A DNA stretch of 64,000 bases from Punica granatum (taxonomy: Eukaryota > Streptophyta > Magnoliopsida > Myrtales > Lythraceae). The translations under genes were made by a program, and so were the position numbers. Under the pieces are notes generated by a model that saw only the letters and a list, made by a program, of their open reading frames with translations, made no database searches and was not told the origin of the DNA. Within the stretch, counting starts at the first letter, position 1. Every line of letters starts with the position of its first letter. Where the stretch lies: assembly GCF_007655135.1 (NCBI RefSeq), contig NC_045128.1:12292230-12356229 (forward strand). The letters run 5' to 3'. Positions 45,717 to 56,968 of this stretch are shown here, piece after piece.

Positions 45717-47023
45717 GTTGATTGAACATAGGGATGGAAATTGCGCCTTGCCAAGGTTACTGGCCGGGCCGGCATGGCTCGATGACACTAGCAGGCCAAC
45801 ACTGCATGGCAAAATAATTTAATGGGCAGTGAGGGGCCTCCCCGGAACGGCACAGCACAAAATGTGTTTAACGGTCATGAATAATTTTCATTCTTCCATA
45901 TGCGGAAAGGTTTTCTTTGTTTCGTGTTTTTCAACAAAAATCAGCTCGTCAGCTTCATTTGGTGATCGTCTGCAGTCATCAATCGCACATATATTATTTC
46001 ACGGCCTGCAGAAACTGTACTATGGATTATAGGCACAAGTTTACATGTAAAGAGAATATGAGAATAGGATGAATTTTCATTGTTTCGAATCCACCTAACC
46101 TCTCGCAGTTCTCAAGTTCTCTTTGCTCTTTAATGTTTCTGTCTCTTATTTTATATATTTCTGCTTCATTTTTCAGTTTATTGATCTCTAGCTCGATGGA
46201 TCTTCGGATATTCCTTCAGCCACTGGATCGATGTGGCTCACCCAATAACGTGATTATTTCTAGACAATGGATGAGTCGGGCTCGGTGAGTTACTTAACAT
46301 TGAATCAGTGCAGTTATTATAGTGGAAATCTGAGTGCAACAAAAGAAAGAAAGGAAGAAAAAATAGTGTCGCATCTTTGTTGGGTCTCTCGTAAGGGAAA
46401 GTTGCATCATGCTTGTTGGGTCTTTCGTATGAGAAAGCCTTGTATGCAATGGTGATACCATGTTGCAATGCCACAGGCCAATAAGGAGTTATCATTTTGA
46501 TTTTTAGTATGTAAACAAAAAATTATTGATAAAAATAATTCATTGTTGCCAAAAATAATTTTTTTTATGTGTCTTGTGGTATAATCCTACGTGCTATCAC
46601 CGTTGCATACAAGACTTTCTCCTTTTATAGTTGCAATGGTGGTTACCAATATCGAATGCAGTTATGTTGCATATTATAGTGAATTAAGAAGCATGCATTT
46701 ACCAACGTAGGTTGGTTTTAACGGTTCTATGCTTGTTTCCCTTTAATAAGGTCCTCGGTTAGAGTTTTGTGGATAGTGAAATTTCACATGTTGACTATTT
46801 GGTATTGAATCGATGAAAACACAAGCGTTATTTTTGGTTAATAATTTGAGCAACTCATGTACGTACAATTAATGTTAAAATAATTCGTAGGGCCATTCCT
46901 TTAACTTAATTACAATGTTAAAATATCACAATGTTAAAATAATTTAATCCGGTCATCATTTTGTGTAATTGCCATGAGTATAGATTAAGCTTCTTGTTTT
47001 ATAAATATGCCCAAGCTCATAAT
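45717..47023. other. Intergenic stretch, nothing recognised
   Basis: AT-rich. Short imperfect duplicates of TTGTTGGGTCTYTCGTA occur near 46378 and 46413. No gene supported. Confidence 0.45.
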
Positions 47024-47187
47024 ATATTAACAATCACTTATAGTTTTATAATAAGCTATATTTCTCCGTTTTCTTTTGTATGTAGTCGGAGTAATTCCAA
47101 ATCGCATCACGAGAGATCGCATTGTTACAGACTACACAATAAACATTATGACATGTCTCCATATATGCATCGAAACCATAGTATCAC
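47024..47187 (+). repeat. 164-bp direct repeat, left copy
   Basis: Begins ATATTAAC and ends AGTATCAC. It aligns without gaps to 47593-47756, with about eight substitutions. Confidence 0.93.
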
Positions 47188-47592
47188 GAATGGAGGAGAA
47201 GAAGGGAGGATTGAGGAGGACTGCAATCGAGGACGAACGAGCAAGATGCACGAGACAACGAGAAATTAGGGCTCAAGATCAGTGGAGAGCTGAGCCGTTC
47301 TTTTCCAACTAGGGCTATGATTCTGTGAAGTTCTCGAGCAGAGAAGAGAAAGGAGAGGAGGAGGACCGAAATCCGACCCGACAAGGTGAATGGGCCGCCC
47401 AATTTTGCGGGCTTTGGGCCGAATTGTGGAATCGTCTGGGTCGGACCGATTCCACGATTCACCGACCCAACTCGCGATTCCATACCGATTCAGCCATTTC
47501 CGATTCACCCGTTAGAGTCAGAATCGTACACCAGTCCTTGAATCGTAGAATCGTACGATTCTACGATTCGAATCGTGATTCTGACAACCATG
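47188..47592. mobile_element. hAT-like element fragment between the 164-bp repeats
   Basis: The right end (TGATTCTGACAACCATG) and about 70 bases before it match the right end of the hAT-like element at 59396-60910 (shared GAATCGTAGAATCGTACGAT). No corresponding left terminus is present: the left junction cuts directly from repeat copy 1 into GA-rich interior sequence. Confidence 0.65.
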
Positions 47593-47756
47593 ATATTAAC
47601 GACCACATATAGTTTTATAATAAGCTATATTTCTCCGTTTTCTTATGTATGCAGTCGGAGTAATTCCAAATCGCATCACGAGAGATCGCATTGTTACAAA
47701 CTACACAATAAACATCATGACATGTCTCCATATATGCATCGAAACTATAGTATCAC
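47593..47756 (+). repeat. 164-bp direct repeat, right copy
   Basis: Second copy of 47024-47187, starting at the base after the hAT-type terminus CATG. Confidence 0.93.
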
Positions 47757-48339
47757 TTCAAAATTTGTCCCAGTTAATCTCTCTTCAAATTTTTGCGAGG
47801 GAGATTATGCAATAAGTACAAGCTGGTAGTTTTATTGCCTGTTCGGTAACTGATCGATGAGGTTTGGCAACCGGTTGGTTTGCACATACATAGCTAGAGG
47901 TATGTGGTATTGAGGGACGTAGTCGAGAGCTTCATTTACTCCCACTAAATAGTTTGGGAGAGGGCAAGTGACCATATATTAAGAAAGTAGAAACCCTAGA
48001 GTATTCGTAAAGACTCGATCAATCATAAATCGTGCAGGTTATATGAGATTTCGATCGTCTGTACTAATCGTGTGCACTAATATATGGCAAATTGGAATTG
48101 AGCTGGTTGTATTGTACTATTCCATGACCACTAAATTAGATAGATATTATCATATTAATCCCTTTTAATGTCATCATTCAAAGAGTCGAACTTTCCACAA
48201 TTAGTTCGGAGAATGGCTAATAAAAACAACGACTAGTTTATGTTTAGGGAGTTGCAGTTATCGGAAAGAAAGAAAAAAGACAAATAAATAAATGCATATG
48301 GAGAAAAAAATATGCTACGACCAGCTTTCTCTAACAACT
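47757..48339. other. Intergenic stretch, nothing recognised
   Basis: No supported gene or repeat. Confidence 0.45.
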
Positions 48340-48497
48340 AAAACGATTTTTTCCGGTAACAAATGAGACTCGAAATCTAATACAATGGAAGAGAAATACT
48401 AAATATAATAAACAGATACAGTAATCTCATTAAGTATCAAACCTGCGATCTCTAGACAACAGAAGGTGATGTGCGCTACTGCGCTACACCCTCTTTT
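48340..48497 (-). mobile_element. tRNA-derived SINE, family 2, minus strand
   Basis: Reverse complement reads AGAGGGTGTAGCGCAGTAGC (A-box region), then GATCGCAGGTTTGATACTTA (B-box region) and TGAGATTAC. These parallel the SINE at 36716-36878 (GGTGTAGTGCAGTGG..., TTCGATTTTCATCAGTGAGATTAC). Target duplication is not clear. Confidence 0.65.
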
Positions 48498-48714
48498 GAG
48501 AATACGGCCAAGTTCACATTAAAATTTTCACTAAATAAATTGAGAATATTATGATTTCTCGGAGAAAAATGTTTATAAAAAAAAAAGTTTTACATTTTGA
48601 GCCCTTATCTTATAAACTATAGGATCACGCGGTCATGTTGTCTTGAACAGTCCTCTCTGATATAGGATTGCTCGAAAATTCTAACAATATATATCAATTC
48701 TCCTTAACGCGAGG

Positions 48715-49542
48715 TTATCCCGTCGCGCATGGCATTCTGTAACGGCATAGCGGGCACGTATGGCTTTGCTTCAGCCACTTCTTGATGCAACTGCCGTGGA
48801 AGATGTGAGAGCACGACATCTCTGTCAGCTCCATCCCTGCCTTGAACGCCCCCAGGCAGATAGAGCAGTCGCTGCTCGTCCCTTCACAATCCCGAGCGTA
48901 ACAAACTCGCTTCAGGGCCCTAACCGAAGACTCTGTGGCAGGGTTTCCATCGAAGTGATTCCCCTCTTCTGCATCTCCTCCTAATTGATCGCCATCGACC
49001 ATATGCATAAGTTCTTCCAGTCCATGCTCCACTTCGAATGGAGTAACCACCTGGTGGACCGCAATTGGCAGGCCGTTAAGTATTACTGTCCTAATGGAGA
49101 ATATTAACCTCAACGCGTTCTGTCGCTCCGCCAACATCGCTTGGGCTGCCTCGCAGATCTGATCGAGGATCGGAGGGTGCATGTTGGGCAGAACCCCGAC
49201 CGTAGACAGAACCGGGGCGATGGCCTCGCCATTGGAGTGGAGCAGGACGCGGGCCGTAATTTGGATGGTCATGTCTATAACGTAGGCAGCGTGAACCATC
49301 AGACTACTGGTGCTTGGGGCCCACTGCACGATGAAGTTGATCGAGAAGATAATCCGATCAAAAGAGGGAGGGTGGTTCCGCCACGCGAGCCCAAAGTCGG
49401 GAAAGGGATAGTTTCGGACTTCGCAGAGTGGTGCACCTTCTGAAAAGAGTATGTCATCCTCAATGGAACTGTCGAAGTTCATCCAAATACTATCTTCATT
49501 TTCAGTTATGAAGTAATCATCGAATTCTTCTTCCCAAGACAT
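48715..49542 (-). CDS. RING-H2 finger protein, probable E3 ubiquitin ligase
   Basis: Single exon, 275 residues, starting at the ATG at 49542 (M-S-W-E-E-E-F); no in-frame ATG lies immediately upstream. The C-terminal RING-H2 (about residues 226-266) is complete: C-x2-C-x14-C-x-H-x2-H-x2-C-x10-C-x2-C, with W in K-K-W-L before the last cysteine pair. This pattern binds two zincs and recruits ubiquitin-conjugating enzymes, so E3 activity is likely. The first 200 residues are acidic at the start, then mixed; I recognise no domain, transmembrane segment or signal peptide. A TATA box lies about 110 bases upstream. Intronless RING-H2 genes are common in plants. Substrate and pathway cannot be read from sequence. 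The strong open frames on the opposite strand are shadows. Confidence 0.9.
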   Translation of the reverse strand: MSWEEEFDDYFITENEDSIWMNFDSSIEDDILFSEGAPLCEVRNYPFPDFGLAWRNHPPSFDRIIFSINFIVQWAPSTSSLMVHAAYVIDMTIQITARVLLHSNGEAIAPVLSTVGVLPNMHPPILDQICEAAQAMLAERQNALRLIFSIRTVILNGLPIAVHQVVTPFEVEHGLEELMHMVDGDQLGGDAEEGNHFDGNPATESSVRALKRVCYARDCEGTSSDCSICLGAFKAGMELTEMSCSHIFHGSCIKKWLKQSHTCPLCRYRMPCATG

Positions 49543-49652
49543 TGTCGAGATCACGAGATCAATTATTCGTGTGTTTCTTCGATCGTACTTCTCGGATCGT
49601 AGGTTGATTTTCTTGGTCGAAGTGATGTATGGGAAACGGGGTATAGAACGGT

Positions 49653-49660
49653 GTATATAT
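49653..49660 (-). promoter_or_regulatory. TATA box of the RING-H2 gene
   Basis: Reverse complement reads AGTTATATATACAC, about 110 bases before the start codon. Confidence 0.65.
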
Positions 49661-50006
49661 AACTGGTTGCTCTGTTTCTGCGAGATATTATATCTCTACT
49701 TATACCACGTAATCTATACTGGTTATCAATGCGGAGATTAGATTTATCCTATTCAAAATTATCTTTACCCCAATATCTCCGATAAATAATAACGATTGAA
49801 TTTGTAACCTTTTTCTTCTCTCTCATTCTCCTTTACCCTCCTTTTTTTTTTATTTTTTGAGTGAATCCTAATATCAGGGAGCTCATTTGGGCCTTATCTA
49901 ATCCAATCGAGTCAGGTCAGCCCACTAAAAGGTAAAACTCTCACAGCGTAGTCTTTCACTACTCTTTTAAATATATCAAATTCAAAATTATCACTCTTAT
50001 ACTATA

Positions 50007-50895
50007 GGGTTAATTGCACCGGTGGTTCAAAAAGTTTCATAAATATTTCAAGTTGGTTCGAAATATTTTTTTAGTAACTTGTTGATAAAAAAAGTTTCAA
50101 AAACCGTTTCAATATAGTGCATTCCATCAATTGTCCCTGACACTATTAACATTTTATTGACGTGGCGCGTCCTATGTGTCGCTTTTGTTACAAGGAACCA
50201 ATCATAGTGCACCACGTCATTTAAGATGATATAAAATCTGAAAAAATCTAATAAAAATAATATAAAATACTAAAAATTTAGAAAAAATTTATTTTTAAAA
50301 TTTTAAAAAATATTAAAATAATTTTAAAAAATAATAAATTTTTAAAAAAACTTTTAAATTTTAAACATTTGTAACAATAATTTTAAAAATAATTCTCAAA
50401 ATAATGTTAAAAATAATTTTAAATTTTAAAAAATTTAAAAATAGTTTTAAATTTTAATATTTTAATTTTAAAATAATAAAAATTATTTTAATATGAAAAT
50501 GAAAATTATTTTAAAATTATTTTTATAAACTTTTAAAAATTGAAAAAATTATTTTTAAAATTTTAAAAACTTTAAAAACTTTAAAAATTTTAAAAATAAT
50601 TTTTATTTTTTTTCTATATTTGTAGTATTTTTTATTTTTTTTGTATTTTTGTTGAAATTTTCAGATTTTGTGTCCTCTTAAATGACGTGACACACTATGA
50701 TTGGTTCCACGTAACAAAAGTGACTCATAGGATGCGCCACGTCAGAAAAATGTTAACTGCATCAGGGGGCAATTGACGGAATGTACTACATTGAAATGGT
50801 TTTGAAACTTTTTGTACCAATAAGTTACTATAAAAACATTTTGGATCAACCTGAAATATTCATGAAACTTTTTGGACCACTAGTGCAATTAACCC
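50007..50895. mobile_element. MULE-type MITE with long terminal inverted repeats
   Basis: The left end GGGTTAATTGCACCGGTGGT and the reverse complement of the right end, GGGTTAATTGCACTAGTGGT, continue as inverted repeats of well over 100 bp. Flanking 9-mers TATACTATA (49998-50006) and TATATTATA (50896-50904) agree at 8 of 9 positions. The centre (50220-50650) is almost pure A/T with TTTTAAAAATTTT-like repeats. Confidence 0.85.
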
Positions 50896-50904
50896 TATAT
50901 TATA

Positions 50905-51319
50905 TTATATTATACTAAGCCGGAAACCCTCGACGTCACCGGTTCTTTAAATTATTTTTTATTTTTTATTCACATTATATTAATTTATGTAATAATGTAG
51001 GTAGTATATAGATAAAAAAAACAATAAATGGTACCAATGACTATATGAGCACAATTTGCTAATTTACTTTTAATTTGTTTGTATTTTGATGGTTGTTAAT
51101 TAATTGAATTATTTAGGGTCCTTCACGATTATATTTGAAATTGGTCAAATGTTCTTCGCCAATTCTAAATGCCGATCACATGAAAATATACCAATTTTCA
51201 ATTTTGCATCACATTTAGTACAATATCAATTTTTCTTTTTATTTTAGTGGCATTTGCCAACATACCACTTAACGATTCAACGTGGTTCCCCAAAGTTAAC
51301 CTAAGTGGGCTCAAAAGAT
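50905..51319. other. AT-rich spacer, nothing recognised
   Basis: No supported feature. Confidence 0.45.
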
Positions 51320-51720
51320 TTTTTTTTTAAACTAAGTTTTTGGTGACCCTACAAAAATAGTGTTGGCCTTTGGCGCTCCATCGCCCAAATAAAAAAAGAA
51401 ATCATGAAAGGAAAGGAAAAGGGGGACCAAAAGTTTTTCGTCTATAAATTTCAAAATTAATATTTAACATGTCTCATCCTTAAGTAAGGTCTCAAGTTTT
51501 AGTCATGTGAATAAAAAAAGTCCAAAAGAATTTTTTAAAGAGGTTGTTGGTAACCATGCAAAAATAGTGGTGGCCTTTAGCGTCTGCCCAAATAAAAAAA
51601 ATCGTGAAAGAAAAAGGAAAATGGGACCAAGAGTTTCTTCTTATATAAATTTCAAAATTAATATTTGATGTCTCTTCTCCTTAAATAAGTTCTAAAATTT
51701 TAGTCATATGAACAGAGAAA
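51320..51720. repeat. Imperfect tandem duplication, two units of about 200 bp
   Basis: Both units contain AAAATAGTGKTGGCCTTTRGCG-like sequence (about 51354 and 51560), then GCCCAAATAAAAAAA, TATAAATTTCAAAATTAATATTT and TTTTAGTCAT in the same order. They have diverged by point changes and small gaps. Confidence 0.85.
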
Positions 51721-53046
51721 GCCTATGATTGATAGAGTTTTATCATTCAGTGAGTTGACCTAATCTTAAACTTGAAATAGTACACTTAGGTTTTCGAATA
51801 CCAAACTTAATTCTTCTAATTAAGTTAAAAAAGGACCCTAGAGTTTCAATAGGCAATATAAATCTAAAATTTGAAAAAGAAAATATTATGCATAAGCTAA
51901 TTTGTATATCTAACATTTCGACATCATTTTAAAAAAAATTTAGCTAAAAATTGGGGAAACATATACTAGTCCCAAAAGGACGAACGGTCATTTAAGCGAG
52001 GCTTAATCGGATTCCGCTATATTGTTCACGTTGGATTTACAAACATTGCACAAAAGAGGGAATTTTTTTAAAAGGTAGAATTAAATATTTCTCGAAATAA
52101 TTGGTCCAATCATAATGGTCATTTAAACTGTGAGGTCAACTAGATTATCGGATATCTTATCAACGGATCTAAAGAACACCGAGGAGAAAGGTCGATGAAA
52201 AAAGTTCAAAAAAATTGAATTAATTTTTTCTGAAGGAAGTGGAGAGTGGGGAAATATCCCCACTCGCTCCCGAGTCCTATAATGGGACCATAAATCACTT
52301 CTTTATACAATATTTTCTGAATATATTAATGTCTCGTGGTTGTTATTTAATGATTATTTTTATTCAATTTTTCGATGACAATAAACTTGAATTTAGGCTT
52401 TTTTATATCTATTAAGAGATTTAGTATAATTTCTCATAGAAACTTGTTGAGTTTTTTCTTCTTCTTTTTTTTTGTAAGAGTATAATGAATTAATCTTATC
52501 ATGTGTACAAGCTAAAACTTTGAATTGGTAGATGATTTTAGAAAAAAGTTTTTGAAAATAAATGCTCCAACTATAACGACCGGAGCTCTTTATATAATGG
52601 GTTGACCGAATTAACTAAAAAGTTTATTACAAATTAGTTATAATTAAAAATGAACGGGAGAAAAAAAAAGAAGAGAGATAGGAGTATAAACTACTAAATC
52701 ATTAAACAAAAATCACTTAATGAATAAGTAAAAAATTTGACTTAATATAAAATTTTGACTTAATTGAACAAATAAATTTTTACTGGTTGGTACTCTTGAC
52801 CTCTCACAAAGTATCTCCCCATTCTTATCATTTCTCCCAACTTCTTATAGATATTTTTCTCAACTAATTAAATACTTCATTTATCATACGCCATCTTAAC
52901 TGTCATATAAATGAATGAGATGTGTACTTGCTTTAATTCTATTGAATGCTTAAAATTAAGCCATGAATGATTATCTAAAAAATGAAGCCCTGAATTTTCA
53001 ATTTTCATGTGTGAAATGGAAGCCCACACAATCATCACTTATATGC
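51721..53046. other. AT-rich spacer, nothing recognised
   Basis: No supported gene. Short frames near its end at 52963-53163 lack motifs. Confidence 0.45.
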
Positions 53047-53055
53047 TTCTTTATG

Positions 53056-55510
53056 GGGAAAAGGACACCATTTGTACAAGAAATTTTGAAAAGTTGCACG
53101 ACTGGTAAAAACATTTTAAAATTACACCAATGGCACAAAAAATTTGAAAAATGTATCAATTAAGTGCATTTCGTCAATTCTAGATTGATATCATCGATCA
53201 ATGCTTACGTGGCAGATGACGTGTCTCACTGCTTCCGACATGGTACAAATAATAATGTAAAAGAATCATTTTCTAAATTTTTGATTAAAATAAATAATAA
53301 AAATTCATTTTTCAAAAGAAGACACCCTCTCTCCTCTCTTGTCTCTCTCTTTTCTATCTCTTCTCTCTCTTACTGCTCTACCTCTTCTCACTCTCCTCTT
53401 TTTCTCTCTCATCTCTTCTCTCTCTTGTCTCTTTCTCATCTCTTTCTTCTCTCTCTCTCGATCAAATGGGTTGTGCATCAATCGGAAAATCAGCAAATGG
53501 AATATGGTCATAGTTGATAGAAAAGATAAATCACCACAAAATCAAGAAATTCCCAACTACAATAATAATAATTATTATAATAATAGTAATAAATGTTCAC
53601 CTCTTGACATGTCGATATCAATTCCCTCTAGTAATTTTATTTTTTTTACCCGCCAGTGACCCCACCTCTCGATCGAGCTACCAAGTGGGCTCTGACTACA
53701 ATATAAGCTCCAACGACAGCCTACTCCGACGAGAAAAATGTGGGAAAAAATTCACTATTTATACAAAAAAAAAGTTTTAAAAAGTGGACCGAGTGGTATA
53801 AAAAGCTTTTTTTTGCAAGACGTAAAAATTTTGAAAAACGTAACATAGAGGTACATTCTGTCAAATCTTCATTGCTTCCATCAATTTCTACTCACGTGGC
53901 AGATGACATGTCATTTGCCATTCAACGTGGCATAAAAACTATAATAAAATATTTATTTTCTAAAATTTAAATTAAAATAAATAAAATAAAAATTAATTTT
54001 TTGAAAAAAAAACTCTCTATGCTCTCTCTCTCCTCTCTTAGTCACTCTCTTTCTTGTTTATCTCTCATCTCTTTCTCTCTCTCCCTTAGTCTCTCTCTCT
54101 CTTTTCATCTCTCCTCTCTTTCTCTCTATCTCAATCTCTCTTTCACGTCTCTCTCTCTCCTCTGTCAAACTCTCTCTCTCTCTCCATCTTTCCCATCTCT
54201 CTCCCTCTTCTCTCTCCTATTTCTAAATCTTCTTCCATCTTGTTAAAAAAAACTAACCCAAAAAAAGAATTAAAAAAAAAAGAAACTGTTCGAATGATGT
54301 TGATGTTAAATAAGAAGACCATTTTCCCCTAATATTTAATATTTTATTAAATTGATGTTGAATAAGGACCTAATTGATTTTTTTTTGTTCAAATGATTTT
54401 TCTAATATATTCAAATAATATATTAAATAAAAAAAGACAACAATGTTCATCGTCTTTGTTTAAAGAATATGAACAGTAGCGGATGTCCCCCATGGCACTG
54501 AGTTGCCCAGAGAGAGAGAGAAGAATGCAGTGCGTAGAGAGAGAGAGAGCTAAGAGAGGAGAGAGACAGAGACAAGAGAGGAAGAGAAGAGAGGTCGAGA
54601 CGTAAGAAAGAGCCCTAAGAGAGAGGGGAGAGAGAGAAGAGAGCAACAGGAAGAGAGAAGGAAGAGAAACGAATGAGAGTTTTTTTAAAAATTGGATTTT
54701 ATTTGATTCATTATAATTAAAGTTTTAGAAAATAATTATTTTATTATATTTTTTGTGGCACGTTGAATGGCAAGTGATTTGTGATCTGCCACGTAGACAG
54801 AAGCTGACAGCGTCAATGGAAATTGGACGGAATGCACCTGTGATACATTTTCCAAACTTTTTGTACTTATGGTAAAAAAATTGTACGTATTTGGCCACTT
54901 TCTAAACTTTTTGCATGAACAGTAAAATTTTCCCGAAAAACAACTATCGTTTGTGCAGAGTGTCCGGTAGAGCCATAAAGGAGAGAGAAGTCTAAGAACT
55001 GCGTTCCCACTTTGCTCCACAAAGCCAGAGAACTTCGTGGAAGATTGTATCGGTAAAGTTCGTCTTTTGTTTGTACATATCTCCCTTTTTCTTCATTTGT
55101 GTTTTATTTTAGTGTCATGTTTAAATTTTCGAGCTTAATAGGTAATGGTTTGCTCTTTTGATGTTCATTGCTCTCATTACGTTGGCCTTGCGGCCTATCT
55201 CGATGGAGTCTTATGAAGGAGGGCAACAGTGAGAGAGAGACTAGAGACAGAGAAAGAGAGCAAAGAGAGAGACGAGAGAGCAAAGAGAGAGTGGAGAGGG
55301 TGTGTTTTCTAAAAACATTAAATTTTTATTTTATTTATTTTAATTGAAAATTTAGAAAATGAACTTTTTAATATATTACTTACGTCATGTCGAAAGCGGT
55401 GAGACACGTCATCTACCACGTAAGTAATAACTAACAGCGTCAATGCAGCATTGAAGGCACTCAATAGATATGTTTTTTAAACTTTTTGTACGAATGATAC
55501 AATTCTTCCC
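53056..55510. mobile_element. Outer MULE-type foldback element with CT/GA arms
   Basis: The ends are inverted repeats: GTGTCTCACTGCTTCCGACATG-like sequence at 53220-53242 pairs with CATGTCGAAAGCGGTGAGACAC at 55386-55407, and ACGTGGCAGATGACGTG pairs with CACGTCATCTACCACGT. It is flanked by TTCTTTATG (53047-53055) and TTCTTTATC (55511-55519), a 9-bp duplication with one mismatch. The left arm carries a CT-rich run (53325-53460) and the right arm the complementary GA-rich run (55225-55295). A second element of the same class is nested inside. Confidence 0.83.
53742..54934. mobile_element. Inner MULE-type foldback element with CT/GA arms
   Basis: The left half (for example CACGTGGCAGATGACATGTCATTTGCCATTCAACGTGGCA-like, 53893-53932) is complementary to the right half (GTGGCACGTTGAATGGCAAGTGATTTGTGATCTGCCACGTA-like, 54755-54794). 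A CT-rich run (54005-54205) faces a GA-rich run (54510-54665). Flanks share only GAAAAA (6 of 9), so the target duplication is weak. Confidence 0.75.
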
Positions 55511-55875
55511 TTCTTTATCGTATCACCGCTTTTTATGATCTCAACTTGTGTTCCATTGAAATATTAATTTCAACCATTAGATCCCACTAACTTTTAATAT
55601 ATTCGTAAATTATTTATATCTATTTCTACTCATTCATAATTTCCTTTCAAAATTTTCGTCTACAATACCATACCGCTGTTTCTGAATCTTTCCACTATAC
55701 CACGTCACCTATCACCGCCACGTCAACGAACCAGACCATAAAAATCGAATTCTAAAGAAAATCAGTCTAATATAAGTCGGACACATTATTGACACGTTAT
55801 TGACATGTAAACAGATTTTAATTTATGGACACGTCAATAACTCACCATCGATACGTAAGCGACCCTATAATTTTA

Positions 55876-56354
55876 GGGGTAATTACACTGGTAGTTCAAA
55901 AAGTTTCACTAATGTATCAAGTTGGTCCAAAAAGTTTTTTTTGCTACTTGATGGTACAAAATATTTTAAAGTTGCAACATGATAGTACAAACCGTTATCT
56001 CGCCATTGACGTCGTCATCTCGCCATTGACATGGGATGAACCTTTAAGTTAATTAAAGAAATATTTTATACCATTATGTTACATGTATAAAACATTTTGG
56101 ATTATTAAGTGACAACTTCAAAAGAGTTTGAACCATTATGTAACGTTCCACCAACTCCTAAACACATATCAGAGTCACGTGTCGACCACGTTTCGGCCAC
56201 GTCAGCTTCACTTAACGGTGTCAATGGTGAGATAACGATTTGTACTATCATGTTACACTTTTGAAACATTTTGTACCATCAAGTAGCAAAAAAAAATTTT
56301 TGGACCAACTTGATACATTAGTTAAACTTTTTGGACCATCAGTGTAATTATCCC
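55876..56354. mobile_element. MULE-type MITE with exact 9-bp target duplication
   Basis: The 479-bp element starts GGGGTAATTACACTGGTAGT; the reverse complement of its right end is GGGATAATTACACTGATGGT. Inverted-repeat similarity reaches deep into the element (GATAACGATTTGTACTATCA pairs with the left arm). The exact duplication ATAATTTTA flanks it (55867-55875 and 56355-56363). Confidence 0.93.
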
Positions 56355-56539
56355 ATAATTTTATTATACTTTACATGTGGCCGGATGGACTTGTGACGCT
56401 ATTAAAAAAATCTATGATCCAAAATGTTATTCTTATTATTAAAAGAACTTGAAAAAACTAACGCTCCAGTATAAAATATAATTTGACTTTCCATTATAAA
56501 ATTTGCCAATGCAGAATGGGTAACTCATCATATAAATTA

Positions 56540-56968
56540 GGATCAATAACAAAAAAAAATCACAAACCTTCCACGTTTTGTCAATTCTAACTAAACTTTT
56601 TCGTTAACCTAAAAATGCACAAACTATCGATTTGATAATAATTTTAGCACGATGTTAACTTTTCCATTAATTTAGAAATTACTGACGTATAGGTCGAATT
56701 GGACCCACCTTATTTTCTTTAATAATAAAATTATTTTTAAAAAAATATGTGAGATTAGCAATGGTCGACAATGAAGGCCTCGCTGCCGGCCACCGCCCCC
56801 GATTGGTGTTGCTTGTTTAATCCACATTTCCATTTAAATTAACGGAAAAGTCGATGTCGTACTAGAAATTTTATCAAATCAATAGTTTATGCATTTTTAA
56901 GTTAATAAAAAAAGTTCGTGTTAGATGGATAAAATGTTTAATTTTTTTTTCTTTTTGATCATTAACCC
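56540..56968. mobile_element. MULE-type MITE, older
   Basis: The arms are imperfect inverted repeats: CAAACTATCGATTTGATAAT on the left pairs with TTTATCAAATCAATAGTTTA on the right, and both carry TTAACGGAAAAGT/ACTTTTCCATTAA. Flanking TATAAATTA and TGTATATTA agree at 7 of 9 positions. Confidence 0.7.

Noticed and set aside
48760..49443. Plus-strand frames opposite the RING gene
   Set aside because: They overlap a complete RING-H2 gene in antisense and show no motifs; shadows of coding base composition.
53164..54246. Ser/Leu-repeat frames resembling signal-anchored proteins
   Set aside because: Pure products of CT microsatellite arms in MULE foldbacks.
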